A stretch of DNA of 64,000 nt from JAEMQF01 sp963850525 (GCA_963850525.1 CAWKLQ010000008.1:62001-126000), one strand, 5' to 3'; positions 1 to 8,329 are shown, counted from the first letter of the stretch. A program made the numbers and translations. The notes: generated by a model not told the origin, from the letters alone.

Positions 1-448
1 TCAAGAGTTCCGCGACGCTGCCGGCCGCCAAACCCGACTTGGTCACGAGCACCAGATCGGAGTAGTTGATCGGCGCGATGGGCTCGAAGTCGCGCAAGAG
101 CTGGAACGGCTTGTTCGGAATCAGCGACTCGTTGACGGTGTGCGTATTCGACATCAGGAGCAGCGTGTACCCGTCCGCAGCGCTCTTGGCCACGGCGTCG
201 GTTCCGATGATGGAGCCCGCGCCGGGACGGTTGTCGACGATAAAACTCTGGCCGAGCGTCTCCTGCAGCCGTTGGCCGACGAAGCGCGCGTAAATGTCAG
301 CCGGCCCGCCAGCGGCGAAGGGCACGATGATGCGAACCGAACGCACGGGGTAGTCTTGCGCGCCCGCTGCCGACACTGCGCCCAGTGCCACCCAAGTCAC
401 CGTGCGCAGCAGGCGCCTCGCCATTTGAAACAGATTCACCAAGCCCAT
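1..448 (-). CDS. Bug/TctC-family tripartite tricarboxylate transporter substrate-binding protein (5' part; runs off the left edge)
   Basis: Only the first ~149 codons are in the window; the 3' end lies beyond base 1. ATG at 446-448 is preceded by a strong GGAGG ribosome site (about 455-460), which fixes the start. The protein opens with a basic, hydrophobic signal sequence ending near AGAQ, then the family hallmark YPVRSVRIIVPFAAGGPAD and later DNRPGAGSIIGTDAVAKS, both typical of Bug periplasmic binding proteins. Known role of the family: periplasmic capture of carboxylates or other small organics, often without a cognate TctAB permease nearby. No permease gene is visible in the window. Ligand cannot be predicted. 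A second paralogue lies at 60292-61290. Confidence 0.9.
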   Translation of the reverse strand, partial: MGLVNLFQMARRLLRTVTWVALGAVSAAGAQDYPVRSVRIIVPFAAGGPADIYARFVGQRLQETLGQSFIVDNRPGAGSIIGTDAVAKSAADGYTLLLMSNTHTVNESLIPNKPFQLLRDFEPIAPINYSDLVLVTKSGLAAGSVAELL

Positions 449-491
449 TTGAACTCCTCCGAAGCCAGGTCGATGTCACATCGGCGAAGTA

Positions 492-511
492 TCCCCCTCA
501 ATGCAGGGGGA
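492..511. other. 7-bp inverted repeat (TCCCCCT / AGGGGGA) in the divergent intergenic region
   Basis: A perfect 7-bp stem (492-498 with 505-511) and a 6-base loop. The right arm could instead pair with the C-run at 514-518, so two mutually exclusive hairpins are possible. It lies between the Bug gene (leftward) and the zinc-ribbon gene (rightward). There is no T-tract, so a classical terminator is unlikely. Function unknown. Confidence 0.3.
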
Positions 512-614
512 TGCCCCCCTGGTTTTCGCGGCGGCCGGCTTTGCAGCGAGCGCGTTGACGAGTAGCCTTGACTCCGTGAACTGAAAGACAGCAAAACTAT
601 CGGGAGGTTCAGCC

Positions 615-818
615 ATGTATCACCTGTTGACGCCGGCCGTCAGAGCCCACTACAGCTGCCGCCTCTGCGCCGCAACCAGCTACCGCAACGTTGTCGCGCG
701 CAATCGGTCTGGGGCACTTCGGGCGACGAGCCAGTACCGCTGTTCCGGATGCGCCTTGACGTTTCAGGACCCGAAGGAGTGGCGATTCTCTCCCGTGCAT
801 GGCGCGCGGCCGGCGTGA
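615..818 (+). CDS. Small zinc-ribbon-like protein (67 aa), function unknown
   Basis: A 67-residue protein starting at an ATG with a well-placed GGGAGG ribosome site 8-9 bases upstream, which argues for a real gene despite its size. Residues ~14-17 (CRLC) and ~42-45 (CSGC) form two CxxC knuckles about 25 residues apart, as in zinc ribbons and rubredoxin-like folds; the segment QYRCSGCALTF resembles the second half of such a ribbon. No signal peptide or membrane segment. It is divergent from the Bug gene and convergent with the kinase gene at 841. A regulatory or metal-binding role is plausible but not shown; I cannot name a family with confidence. Confidence 0.65.
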   Translation: MYHLLTPAVRAHYSCRLCAATSYRNVVARNRSGALRATSQYRCSGCALTFQDPKEWRFSPVHGARPA

Positions 819-840
819 CGCCGGCAGTCAGAGCGCCTTG

Positions 841-2253
841 TCAGCGCAGCGACCGCAAGAACTCTTGGCGCTGTGGTTCGGACTCGATGAGATCGGCCAA
901 CTTGCGATGCAGCTCCGCAATATTGCCCGAATCGTGAGCCGCGCGCTTGATCAGCACTTTTGCCAAGGGACCGACGTGATGCGCCAGTTGTTTTTCGGCG
1001 CGTGACAGCGTTGCCGCATCGAACGCAAATTGCTGATGGCGCGGTTGCGACTTGTTGCCAGGCGTCGTCGACACGCCGGCGCCTGACGCGCCGGACGAGA
1101 AATCACCCTGACTGGACAACCGTGCCAGGCGCGCCCTGAACGTTTCGCGCTCCTGCGGATCGGGGATCTTGTCCACCAGCGTCGCGTAGAACTCGGCGAC
1201 GCTGTGCACATGGCCTGCAGTGGAACGCATCACATGCCTGGCCATCGGCCCGATCAACTCGGTGAGCGCGGACTCGACTGCTGCCCAGGTGGGCGCCGAC
1301 AGGGCGAGCATGACCGCCGTGTCGATGGCCCGGGCGGGATCGACTACCGTCTGCTGCTCCCAGATCGAGCGCGTCACGCCGGCCTGATCGGTGCCCGCCA
1401 CGGTGAACGCAATCGTCGGATCGGACGACATGGCCACGCTGGCTTGCGCAAGCGCCTGCGCAAACTCTGCTGCCGACTGGTAGCGCAGGTCGGCACCTTT
1501 TGTGAGGGCCTTGCTCAACACTTGGTCCAGCACGGGCGGCACGTGCAGCGACAGGCGAGACGGGGGCATCGGGTCGCCCTGCATCACGCGGTGCATCACC
1601 GCGGCGGGCGAATCGGCAGCAAACGGGCTGCGACCGGTCAGCAGCTCGTAGAAGATCACCCCGGCGGCCCACAAGTCGGTGCGGCCGTCGGCGGTATCGC
1701 CCATCAGTTGCTCGGGTGCCATGTGGGTGGGCGTTCCGAGCACCGTGCCCACTTGCGTCATCGACGAGCTTTGAATCCTCGCGATACCGAAATCCATCAC
1801 CTTGATCTTCAGGCCCTGAAGCACCATCACGTTGGCCGGTTTGATGTCGCGGTGCACGACACCGTGCTGATGCGAATACTCCAGCGCAATCAGGAGCTGG
1901 CGCATCACTTCCAGGGAATCGCTGAGGTCGAATCGGCCGCGCTCGCGCATCATTTTGCGCAGCTCGACGCCCTCGACATACTCCATGACGATGTACGCGA
2001 AGTTCAGATCTTCGCCGTACTCGTGCACTGCCACGATGCCCGGGTGCTGCAACCTGCCGCCCGCCTGGGCTTCGCGCTTGAACCGGGCAATTGCAGATGC
2101 GCCGCCATCCGCCAGATGCTCGGCCAAGATCGTCTTGATCGCGACCTTGCGCTCGATGACCGGGTCGAACCCCTCGTACACCATTCCCATCGCGCCCTGG
2201 CCCAGGGCGCGGCGGATCGCGTACTTTCCAATTTGCTGCGGGTGGGTCGTCAT
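841..2253 (-). CDS. Serine/threonine protein kinase with two tandem C-terminal helical repeats
   Basis: A Hanks-type kinase, 470 aa if started at the ATG at 2253 (an in-frame ATG at 2310 would add 19 residues; the shorter form begins MTTHPQQIGKY just before the kinase domain, as is usual). Visible motifs: glycine loop GQGAMGMVYEG (~18-28), ATP lysine K40, catalytic HRDIKPAN (~134), DFG (154-156) and APE (179-181); the kinase domain ends near 275. No transmembrane segment follows. The C-terminal part holds two similar ~50-residue units (~327-376 and ~419-469), each with a central GP(M/L)A(R/K) and an ending like RExFxxxL. It follows fdx by 125 bases on the same strand, so it may be co-transcribed with isc. 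Substrates unknown. Confidence 0.9.
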   Translation of the reverse strand: MTTHPQQIGKYAIRRALGQGAMGMVYEGFDPVIERKVAIKTILAEHLADGGASAIARFKREAQAGGRLQHPGIVAVHEYGEDLNFAYIVMEYVEGVELRKMMRERGRFDLSDSLEVMRQLLIALEYSHQHGVVHRDIKPANVMVLQGLKIKVMDFGIARIQSSSMTQVGTVLGTPTHMAPEQLMGDTADGRTDLWAAGVIFYELLTGRSPFAADSPAAVMHRVMQGDPMPPSRLSLHVPPVLDQVLSKALTKGADLRYQSAAEFAQALAQASVAMSSDPTIAFTVAGTDQAGVTRSIWEQQTVVDPARAIDTAVMLALSAPTWAAVESALTELIGPMARHVMRSTAGHVHSVAEFYATLVDKIPDPQERETFRARLARLSSQGDFSSGASGAGVSTTPGNKSQPRHQQFAFDAATLSRAEKQLAHHVGPLAKVLIKRAAHDSGNIAELHRKLADLIESEPQRQEFLRSLR

Positions 2254-2378
2254 GACGTCCAGGCTCAACCGCGCCAACGCGTGGCAACGGACGCTTGCAT
2301 GGTTCGGCATGCGGCCGCGTTCGTCAATCCCTAGCTTCCCTCAAGGGGAGCACGGGCAAGCCCACCCGCGCCGCTGCC

Positions 2379-2717
2379 TCAGCCGTGTTCCTTGGCGTGA
2401 TTGATCGAGTACTTCGGGATCTCGATCACGACATCGCGCTGCGCCAGGATGGCCTGGCACGAAAGCCGGGAAGTCGGTTCCAGGCCCCAGGCGCGGTCCA
2501 GCAGGTCTTCTTCGCTCTCGTCGATCTCGCCCAGCGACTCGAAACCCTCGCGAACCACGACATGGCAGGTCGTACAGGCGCAACTCAACTCGCACGCGTG
2601 TTCAATGTCGATGTCGTGCTCGAGCAACGCCTCGCAGATCGACGTCCCGGCAGGGGCGCTGATCTGCGCGCCCTCGGGGCAGTACTGCGCGTGCGGCAAG
2701 ATCCGAATGATGGGCAT
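2379..2717 (-). CDS. fdx: ISC-type [2Fe-2S] ferredoxin
   Basis: 112 aa, last gene of the isc operon, 2 bases after hscA. It is an adrenodoxin-like ferredoxin supplying electrons for Fe-S cluster assembly on IscU. Cluster cysteines C42, C48, C51 (ELSCACTTCH region) and C87 (RLSC) are present, with an additional C46 as in many ISC ferredoxins. Length matches E. coli Fdx (111 aa). The position directly after hscA and the operon order make the assignment secure. Confidence 0.97.
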   Translation of the reverse strand: MPIIRILPHAQYCPEGAQISAPAGTSICEALLEHDIDIEHACELSCACTTCHVVVREGFESLGEIDESEEDLLDRAWGLEPTSRLSCQAILAQRDVVIEIPKYSINHAKEHG

Positions 2718-2719
2718 GT

Positions 2720-4579
2720 TCAGACGTCCTGAATGCGCTTGCCCGCCAGGGCGGTTCGAATGCCCCGATTCATGCGTTGCGCAGCGAACTGCTCGGTTCC
2801 GCGCGCCAAGGCCTCGACTGCTGAATCGATTCTGTGGTGATCCGTCTGCTCTCGAAGCTGCTGCACCGATAGCACGAGGTGCTCGATGTCTTGGCGCTGC
2901 GCAGCCTCGAGCAAATCGCCGTCGGCGCGCAGCGCTGCGCGGGTGGCCAGGACCAGGCGCTCGGCGTCGACGCGCGACTCGCGCAGGCTGCGCTCCTGCA
3001 TGTCGCCGGCGGCGGACGAGAAGCTTTCAGTGAGCATGCGCGCGATGTCTTCGTCGCTCAAGCCGTAGCTGGGCTTGACGCTGATCGCCGCCTGGACGCC
3101 CGAGGTCTGCTCGTGCGCGCTGACGCTCAGCAGGCCGTCGGCGTCGACCTGAAAACTCACGCGAATCCGAGCCGCGCCCGCCACCATGGGCGGAATGCCT
3201 CGCAGCTCGAACTTGGCAAGGGACCGGCAGTCGCTGACGAGTTCGCGTTCGCCTTGCAGCACGTGCACGGCAATTGCCGTCTGGCCGTCCTTGAACGTCG
3301 TGAAGTCTTGGGCGCGCGCGGTGGGTATCGTGCTGTTGCGCGGGATGATTCGCTCCACCAGGCCGCCCATGGTCTCCAGCCCGAGCGACAGCGGAATCAC
3401 GTCCAGCAGCAGCAGCTCCTCGGCCCCTGCGTTGCCGGCCAGCGCGTTCGCCTGAATTGCCGCGCCCAGGGCGACCACTTCGTCCGGGTTCAGGTCGATC
3501 AACGGCGGCTTGCCGAAAAGCTCGGCAACGCCCGCTTGCACGCGAGGCATGCGCGTCGACCCGCCGACCATGACGATGCCCTTCACGTCGGCCTTGTCGA
3601 CCTTCGCGTCGCGCAGCACTTTGCGCACCGCCGCCAGCGTGCGTGCGTGCAAGGGCTCAGACAACGCATCGAATTCCGCGCGCGTGAAACGCACCGCAAG
3701 CTCCTGACCGCTGCTGAGCGGGCACGCCAGGGTTGCATGCTCGGCATACGAGAGTTTTTCCTTGGCGGCACGCGCCGCGACAAGCAGGGCGCGCTTGTCC
3801 TGGGGTGTTGGCGCGCTCAATTGGCTGCGCCGCAACGCGCACTCCGCCAGGGCGGCATCGAAATCGTCGCCGCCCAGGCTTGAGTCGCCGCCGGTGGCGA
3901 TGACTTCGAAGACTCCGGCCGACAGGCGCAGCAGTGAAATGTCGAATGTTCCGCCGCCGAGGTCATACACCGCGTAGAGCCCTTCGGCGCCGTGCTCCAG
4001 GCCGTAGGCGATGGCCGCGGCCGTGGGCTCGCTGATCAGGCGCAGCACGTTCAGGCCGGCAAGTTGCGCTGCCTCTTTGGTCGCCTGGCGCTGCGCGTCG
4101 TCAAAATAGGCAGGCACCGTGATCACGGCGCCGAACAAATCGTCGTCGAAACTGTCTTCGGCGCGCTGGCGCAGCGTAACGAGAATCTCGGCCGACACTT
4201 CGACCGGCGACTTGTCGCCCGCCACGGTGTGCAGCTTGAGCATGCCTGGCACATCGACAAACTCGTAAGGCAAGCGCTCGCGGCCCACGATGTCGGCCAC
4301 ACCGCGGCCCATGAAGCGCTTCACCGAGACGATCGTGTTGCGCGGGTCGATCGCCGCGTCGGCGAGCGCAGCTGCACCGATCTGACGCCGCCCGTCGGGC
4401 AAATAGCGCACCGCCGACGGCAGGATCACGTGACCACTCTCGTCCGGCAGGCACTCGGAAACGCCGTGACGCACCGCCGCCACCAGCGAATGCGTTGTCC
4501 CGAGGTCAATGCCCACGGCGATGCGGCGCTGGTGCGGGTCGGGCGCGCCGCCGGGCTCGGAGATTTGCAGCAAGGCCAT
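2720..4579 (-). CDS. hscA: Fe-S cluster assembly chaperone HscA (Hsp70 family)
   Basis: 619 aa, the usual HscA length. The ATG at 4579 (MALLQISEPG) is chosen because VGIDLGTTHS, the Hsp70 phosphate-1 motif, follows at ~30; the frame stays open upstream but that part is not Hsp70-like. The nucleotide-binding domain includes DLGGGTFDIS and the second phosphate motif VGGSTRMP; the substrate-binding domain follows from about 390. HscA is an ATP-dependent chaperone that binds the LPPVK motif of IscU and promotes cluster transfer with HscB. It starts 4 bases after the hscB stop, consistent with translational coupling. Confidence 0.97.
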   Translation of the reverse strand: MALLQISEPGGAPDPHQRRIAVGIDLGTTHSLVAAVRHGVSECLPDESGHVILPSAVRYLPDGRRQIGAAALADAAIDPRNTIVSVKRFMGRGVADIVGRERLPYEFVDVPGMLKLHTVAGDKSPVEVSAEILVTLRQRAEDSFDDDLFGAVITVPAYFDDAQRQATKEAAQLAGLNVLRLISEPTAAAIAYGLEHGAEGLYAVYDLGGGTFDISLLRLSAGVFEVIATGGDSSLGGDDFDAALAECALRRSQLSAPTPQDKRALLVAARAAKEKLSYAEHATLACPLSSGQELAVRFTRAEFDALSEPLHARTLAAVRKVLRDAKVDKADVKGIVMVGGSTRMPRVQAGVAELFGKPPLIDLNPDEVVALGAAIQANALAGNAGAEELLLLDVIPLSLGLETMGGLVERIIPRNSTIPTARAQDFTTFKDGQTAIAVHVLQGERELVSDCRSLAKFELRGIPPMVAGAARIRVSFQVDADGLLSVSAHEQTSGVQAAISVKPSYGLSDEDIARMLTESFSSAAGDMQERSLRESRVDAERLVLATRAALRADGDLLEAAQRQDIEHLVLSVQQLREQTDHHRIDSAVEALARGTEQFAAQRMNRGIRTALAGKRIQDV

Positions 4580-4583
4580 GGAG

Positions 4584-5102
4584 CTATTGTCCCAAGGACT
4601 CGAGCCGGCCGTCGATATCAGCGGCAAAGCGCTCCAGGAACATGAGGGCTCTGACCTCCTGGGCGGCTGCGGCCGAATCGCCTTGCACGTCAAGCAAGGT
4701 TTCCAAACGGTGCAGCGCGCAATCGCGTTGTGCCGCGAGCTGGGCAGCCAAGGCCCGCACTTCTTCGGCGCTGTGCGCGTCGTCAAGTGCTTCGCGCAAC
4801 TCCATCTGCTGCGTCAGAAACGCCGCGGGCATTGCTGTGTTGGTTTCGGCGTCGATGCGCTGCCCTTGCAGTTCGCACAGATAGGCCGCACGGCGCAGCG
4901 GATCTTTCAGGCGCTCGTACGCCTCGTTGACGCGCACCGCCCACTGCAGCGCGATGCGCTGCGCTGCCGCACCCTGGGCGGCAAACTTGTCGGGGTGGGT
5001 TTGCGCCTGGAGGGTGCGCCGGCGCGCGTCGAGCACGGCAGCGTCCTGAGCGAAGCGGCGGTCCAAGGCGAACAGTTCGAAGTCATCGCTGTCCAGGTTC
5101 AT
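4584..5102 (-). CDS. hscB: Fe-S assembly J-protein co-chaperone HscB
   Basis: 172 aa (E. coli 171). The N-terminal J domain carries the HPD motif at 36-38 (THPDKF), needed to stimulate HscA ATPase; the C-terminal three-helix region that contacts IscU starts near residue 90. The ATG overlaps the stop of the preceding GNAT gene as ATGA (5099-5102), so translation is probably coupled. Confidence 0.96.
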   Translation of the reverse strand: MNLDSDDFELFALDRRFAQDAAVLDARRRTLQAQTHPDKFAAQGAAAQRIALQWAVRVNEAYERLKDPLRRAAYLCELQGQRIDAETNTAMPAAFLTQQMELREALDDAHSAEEVRALAAQLAAQRDCALHRLETLLDVQGDSAAAAQEVRALMFLERFAADIDGRLESLGQ

Positions 5103-5599
5103 CTCGAACTCGACAACTGCTTCGCGTAAAAAACGCTTGTGCCGTTCACCGCGTAGCCGCCAAACGGCACACGCGGCGTGAAGCCGGATCGTTCATACAA
5201 GCGCAAGGCCTCGGGCTGACGATTCCCCGTCTCCAGGGTCGCGAGATGAATCCCGCGGCCGAGCAGCCGCGCCTCTAGCTTTTCCAGCAGCGCGCGCGCG
5301 ATACCCTGGCCGCGCAGCTGCGGGCGCACATACATGCGCTTGATTTCGCCGTAGGGCTTGCCGTCCGTCGCGACTTCAGGCGGCATGACACGCACCGCAC
5401 CGCAACCCACCGCCTCGGTGCCTTGACGCGCGACGACAAAATACACGTGCTGCGCGAGCAGCGCCTGCACATCGAGGATGTGGTTGTGCTCGGGCTCGTA
5501 CAGGCCCATCAGGTAGGCGTCGAGCTCTTCGAGCAGTGCGCGAACCTCGGGCTGGTCGGGGCTCTCGGCGCGAATCGTGATGGGGAAGTCGGCGGGCAT
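5099..5599 (-). CDS. GNAT-family N-acetyltransferase inside the isc operon
   Basis: 166 aa when started at MPADFPITIR (ATG at 5599); the open frame extends further upstream, but the GNAT fold begins here. The acetyl-CoA pyrophosphate loop is clear: RPQLRGQGIARALL (motif A, (R/Q)xxGx(G/A)), preceded by the beta-strand EIKRMYVRP and followed by LETGNRQPEALRLYERSGF. It lies between iscA and hscB on the same strand and overlaps hscB by 4 bases, so it is almost certainly co-transcribed. Known GNATs acetylate small molecules or protein amines. The substrate is not predictable, and this gene is not part of the classical isc gene set. Confidence 0.88.
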   Translation of the reverse strand: MPADFPITIRAESPDQPEVRALLEELDAYLMGLYEPEHNHILDVQALLAQHVYFVVARQGTEAVGCGAVRVMPPEVATDGKPYGEIKRMYVRPQLRGQGIARALLEKLEARLLGRGIHLATLETGNRQPEALRLYERSGFTPRVPFGGYAVNGTSVFYAKQLSSSR

Positions 5600-5648
5600 G
5601 GGACAAGCGCGGCTCAAGGCCGCGCAGCAGAAGGCGCGAGCCGCCGAA

Positions 5649-5972
5649 TTACACGCGGAACGACTCGCCGCAGCCGCAGCGGTCTTTCTCGCGCGGGTTG
5701 TGAAACTTGAAGCCCTCATTCAGGCCTTCGCGCACGAAGTCGAGTTCCGTGCCGTCGAGATAGGGAAGGCTTTTCGGGTCCACAAGAACCTTCACGCCAT
5801 GCCCTTCAAACACCAGATCCTCGGGCGCCAGGTCGTCGGCGTATTCGAGCTTGTAGGCCAGGCCCGAACAGCCCGTGGTCTTCACGCCCAGGCGCACGCC
5901 GACACCTTTGCCGCGTTTACTCAAATAGCGCGTGACGTGGCGCGCCGCCGCTTCGGTCAGAGTGACAGCCAT
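5649..5972 (-). CDS. iscA: Iron-sulfur cluster assembly A-type carrier
   Basis: 107 aa, same as E. coli IscA. The three conserved cysteines C35 (TTGCSG), C99 and C101 (CGCGESF) that bind iron or an Fe-S cluster are present. It follows iscU by 25 bases in the isc operon. A-type carriers deliver clusters from IscU to apo-targets, particularly [4Fe-4S] proteins. Placement between iscU and hscB supports iscA rather than the paralogues erpA or sufA. Confidence 0.96.
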   Translation of the reverse strand: MAVTLTEAAARHVTRYLSKRGKGVGVRLGVKTTGCSGLAYKLEYADDLAPEDLVFEGHGVKVLVDPKSLPYLDGTELDFVREGLNEGFKFHNPREKDRCGCGESFRV

Positions 5973-5997
5973 CTTCGGTGCCCGGTGTTCAGGGGTG

Positions 5998-6390
5998 TCA
6001 GTGCGCCAGGCCGCTCTTGGCCTTGTAGTCGTTGACTGCGGCCTTGATCGCGTCTTCGGCGAGGATCGAACAGTGAATTTTCACTGGGGGCAGCGCCAGT
6101 TCTTCGGCGATGTGCGAATTCTTGATCGTCAACGCCTCATCGAGCGACTTGCCCTTGACCCACTCGGTCACCAGCGAGCTCGACGCGATCGCCGAACCGC
6201 AGCCGTAGGTCTTGAACTTCGCGTCTTCGATGAGTCCGGTCGCCGGATTCACCTTGATCTGAAGTTTCATCACGTCGCCGCAAGCCGGCGCGCCGACCAT
6301 GCCGGTTCCCACCGTGTCGTCGCCTTTGGCGAACGAGCCCACGTTGCGCGGGTTCTCATAGTGGTCAACGACTTTTTCGCTGTATGCCAT
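5998..6390 (-). CDS. iscU: Fe-S cluster scaffold protein
   Basis: 130 aa. Cluster ligands C37 (APACGD), C64 (YGCGSA), H106 and C107 (IHCS), plus the HscA recognition motif LPPVK at 100-104, are all intact. IscU receives persulfide sulfur from IscS and assembles [2Fe-2S] clusters. It follows iscS by 21 bases. Unambiguous. Confidence 0.98.
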   Translation of the reverse strand: MAYSEKVVDHYENPRNVGSFAKGDDTVGTGMVGAPACGDVMKLQIKVNPATGLIEDAKFKTYGCGSAIASSSLVTEWVKGKSLDEALTIKNSHIAEELALPPVKIHCSILAEDAIKAAVNDYKAKSGLAH

Positions 6391-6411
6391 GCTGTCTCTC
6401 CAACGTTATCT

Positions 6412-7626
6412 TCAATGGGCTGTCCACTGGATCGAGCTGATGTCCACACCGTCCTGGTACATCTCCCACAGCGGCGACAGTTCGCGCAGTTTCGCGACGC
6501 GGTCTTTCAGCGTCGTGATCACGTAGTCAATTTCCTCTTCCGTCGTGAATCGGCCGATCGTCATGCGCAGGCTCGAGTGGGCAAGCTCATCGCTGCGACC
6601 CAAGGCGCGCAACACGTAGCTCGGCTCGAGGCTTGCCGACGTGCACGCCGACCCCGACGACACGGCGATGCCCTTGATTCCCATGATGAGCGATTCGCCT
6701 TCGACGAAGTTGAAGCTCATGTTCACGTTGTGCGGAACGCGCTTCTCGGGGTGGCCGTTCAGAAAGACCTGTTCGATGCCAGAGAGGCCGTTGATCAGGC
6801 GCTGCTGCAGCATGCGGATGCGTTCGCTCTCTGCGCCCATCTCTTCGCGCGCGATGCGGAACGCCTCGCCCATGCCGACGATCTGGTGCGTCGGCAAGGT
6901 GCCCGATCGCATGCCGCGCTCGTGGCCACCGCCGTGCATTTGCGCCTCGATGCGGACCCGCGGCTTGCGCCGGACAAACAGCGCGCCGATGCCCTTGGGG
7001 CCGTAAGTCTTGTGCGACGCCAGGCTCATCAAGTCCACCGGCAATGTCTTCAAATCGATCGCGACCTTGCCGGTGGCCTGCGCCGCATCGACGTGGAAAA
7101 TGATGCCGCGCGAGCGGCACAGCGCGCCGATCGCCGGAATGTCCTGAATCACGCCGACTTCGTTGTTGACGTACATGACCGACACCAGAATCGTATCCGG
7201 CCGAATTGCCGCTTCGAGCTTGGCCAGGTCGAGCAGGCCGTCTTCCTGCACGTCGAGATACGTGACTTCGAAGCCTTGGCGCTCGAGTTCGCGCGCGGTG
7301 TCGAGCACCGCCTTGTGCTCCGTCTTGACGGTGATCAGGTGCTTGCCGCGCGTCTTGTAAAACTGCGCTGCGCCCTTGAGCGCGAGATTGATCGCCTCGG
7401 TCGCGCCCGAAGTCCAGACGATTTCACGCGGGTCGGCGCCCACAAGTTCGGCGACCTGCTCGCGTGCCTTTTCCACGGCGGCTTCGGCCTCCCAACCCCA
7501 GGCGTGGCTGCGCGAGGCGGGGTTGCCGAAGTGTTCACGCAACCAAGGAATCATGGCGTCGACGACGCGCTGGTCCACCGGGCTGGTAGCGCCGTAGTCC
7601 ATGTAGATCGGGAAATGCGGGGACAT
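6412..7626 (-). CDS. iscS: Cysteine desulfurase
   Basis: With the ATG at 7626 the protein is 404 aa, identical in length to E. coli IscS; in-frame ATG 7632 and TTG 7647 are alternatives. It is a PLP enzyme that converts cysteine to alanine and holds the sulfane sulfur as a persulfide. Visible motifs: HKTYGPKG (PLP lysine), HGGGHERGMRSGT, and the flexible active-site loop SSGSACTSASLEPSYVLRALG containing the catalytic Cys. Second gene of the isc operon after iscR (38-base gap). Confidence 0.97.
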   Translation of the reverse strand: MSPHFPIYMDYGATSPVDQRVVDAMIPWLREHFGNPASRSHAWGWEAEAAVEKAREQVAELVGADPREIVWTSGATEAINLALKGAAQFYKTRGKHLITVKTEHKAVLDTARELERQGFEVTYLDVQEDGLLDLAKLEAAIRPDTILVSVMYVNNEVGVIQDIPAIGALCRSRGIIFHVDAAQATGKVAIDLKTLPVDLMSLASHKTYGPKGIGALFVRRKPRVRIEAQMHGGGHERGMRSGTLPTHQIVGMGEAFRIAREEMGAESERIRMLQQRLINGLSGIEQVFLNGHPEKRVPHNVNMSFNFVEGESLIMGIKGIAVSSGSACTSASLEPSYVLRALGRSDELAHSSLRMTIGRFTTEEEIDYVITTLKDRVAKLRELSPLWEMYQDGVDISSIQWTAH

Positions 7627-7664
7627 GTCCATGGGAAGCAGCTTCAACAGGTCACTGACAACGA

Positions 7665-8198
7665 CTATTTCGAGTACGCGGCGCCGAGTGCAAACACCGA
7701 GTTCGGCGCCGTGATCTTGATCGGCTTGACGACGGGCTGGCTGGAGATGGCACGCTTCATGGGGTGTTCCTGGATCGAAACGCCCCGGGCCACCTGGTCA
7801 TTGACGAGATTGCGCAGCGATACGGAACTGAGGAATTCGAGCATCTTCTCGTTCAGGCTGGCCCACAGGTCGTGCGTCATGCAGCGCCCGGAGTCGTCGC
7901 CCATGCAATTTTCCTTGCCCGCGCAGCCTGTGGCGTCGAGCGGTTCATCCACGGCCAAAATGATGTCGGCGACGGTAATTTCATCGGCCTTGCGCCCCAG
8001 CGAATAGCCGCCGCCCGGACCGCGCGTGCTCTCCACGAGCTGCTGGCGGCGCAGTTTGCCAAACAATTGTTCGAGGTACGAGAGCGAGATTTGCTGACGC
8101 GAACTGATCGCCGCGAGCGCCACAGGCCCGGTGTGCTCGCGCAAGGCGAGGTCGATCATCGCGGTGACCGCAAAGCGGCCTTTGGTTGTCAAGCGCAT
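7665..8198 (-). CDS. iscR: Fe-S cluster-sensing Rrf2-family repressor
   Basis: 177 aa. N-terminal winged helix of the Rrf2 family (MRLTTKGRFAVTAMIDLAL) and cluster ligands C92, C98 and C106 with a nearby His, as in E. coli IscR (C92, C98, C104, H107). Holo-IscR represses the isc operon. The ATG is preceded by AGGAG 6-10 bases upstream, and two IscR-type boxes lie immediately before it (8212-8264), consistent with autoregulation. First gene of the operon. Confidence 0.97.
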   Translation of the reverse strand: MRLTTKGRFAVTAMIDLALREHTGPVALAAISSRQQISLSYLEQLFGKLRRQQLVESTRGPGGGYSLGRKADEITVADIILAVDEPLDATGCAGKENCMGDDSGRCMTHDLWASLNEKMLEFLSSVSLRNLVNDQVARGVSIQEHPMKRAISSQPVVKPIKITAPNSVFALGAAYSK

Positions 8199-8211
8199 GA
8201 GGTTCTCCTAG

Positions 8212-8236
8212 AACCCGACTGGATTAGTCGAGTATA
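8212..8236 (-). promoter_or_regulatory. IscR type-1-like box overlapping the iscR promoter
   Basis: The palindrome CCGACT-N5-AGTCGAGTAT (plus strand 8215-8235) closely fits the known type 1 IscR consensus (YYGACT...AGTCRRSTAT). It lies 14-38 bases before the iscR ATG and overlaps a TATACT hexamer (minus strand, 8231-8236) that could be the -10 element, so binding would block transcription. Read directly from the sequence; not tested. Confidence 0.75.
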
Positions 8237-8243
8237 TATGTAG

Positions 8244-8264
8244 CCGACGGATTTGGTCGGGATT
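8244..8264 (-). promoter_or_regulatory. Second, weaker IscR-like box
   Basis: CCGAC-N6-GGTCGGG at 8244-8261 repeats the core of the first box with two mismatches at conserved positions, 29 bases centre-to-centre further upstream. Paired IscR sites also occur in the E. coli iscR promoter. It would cover the -35 region of the promoter proposed for the first box. Confidence 0.55.
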
Positions 8265-8329
8265 GAGTCGATTAGTTCCGTGGACGCCATGCACCGAATG
8301 CCCTGCACCGAGTGCGCCACGCGTTAAGC

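Noticed and set aside
555..600. TTGACG/TTGACT hexamers before the zinc-ribbon gene as a sigma-70 promoter
   Set aside because: No convincing -10 element at 16-18 bases spacing.
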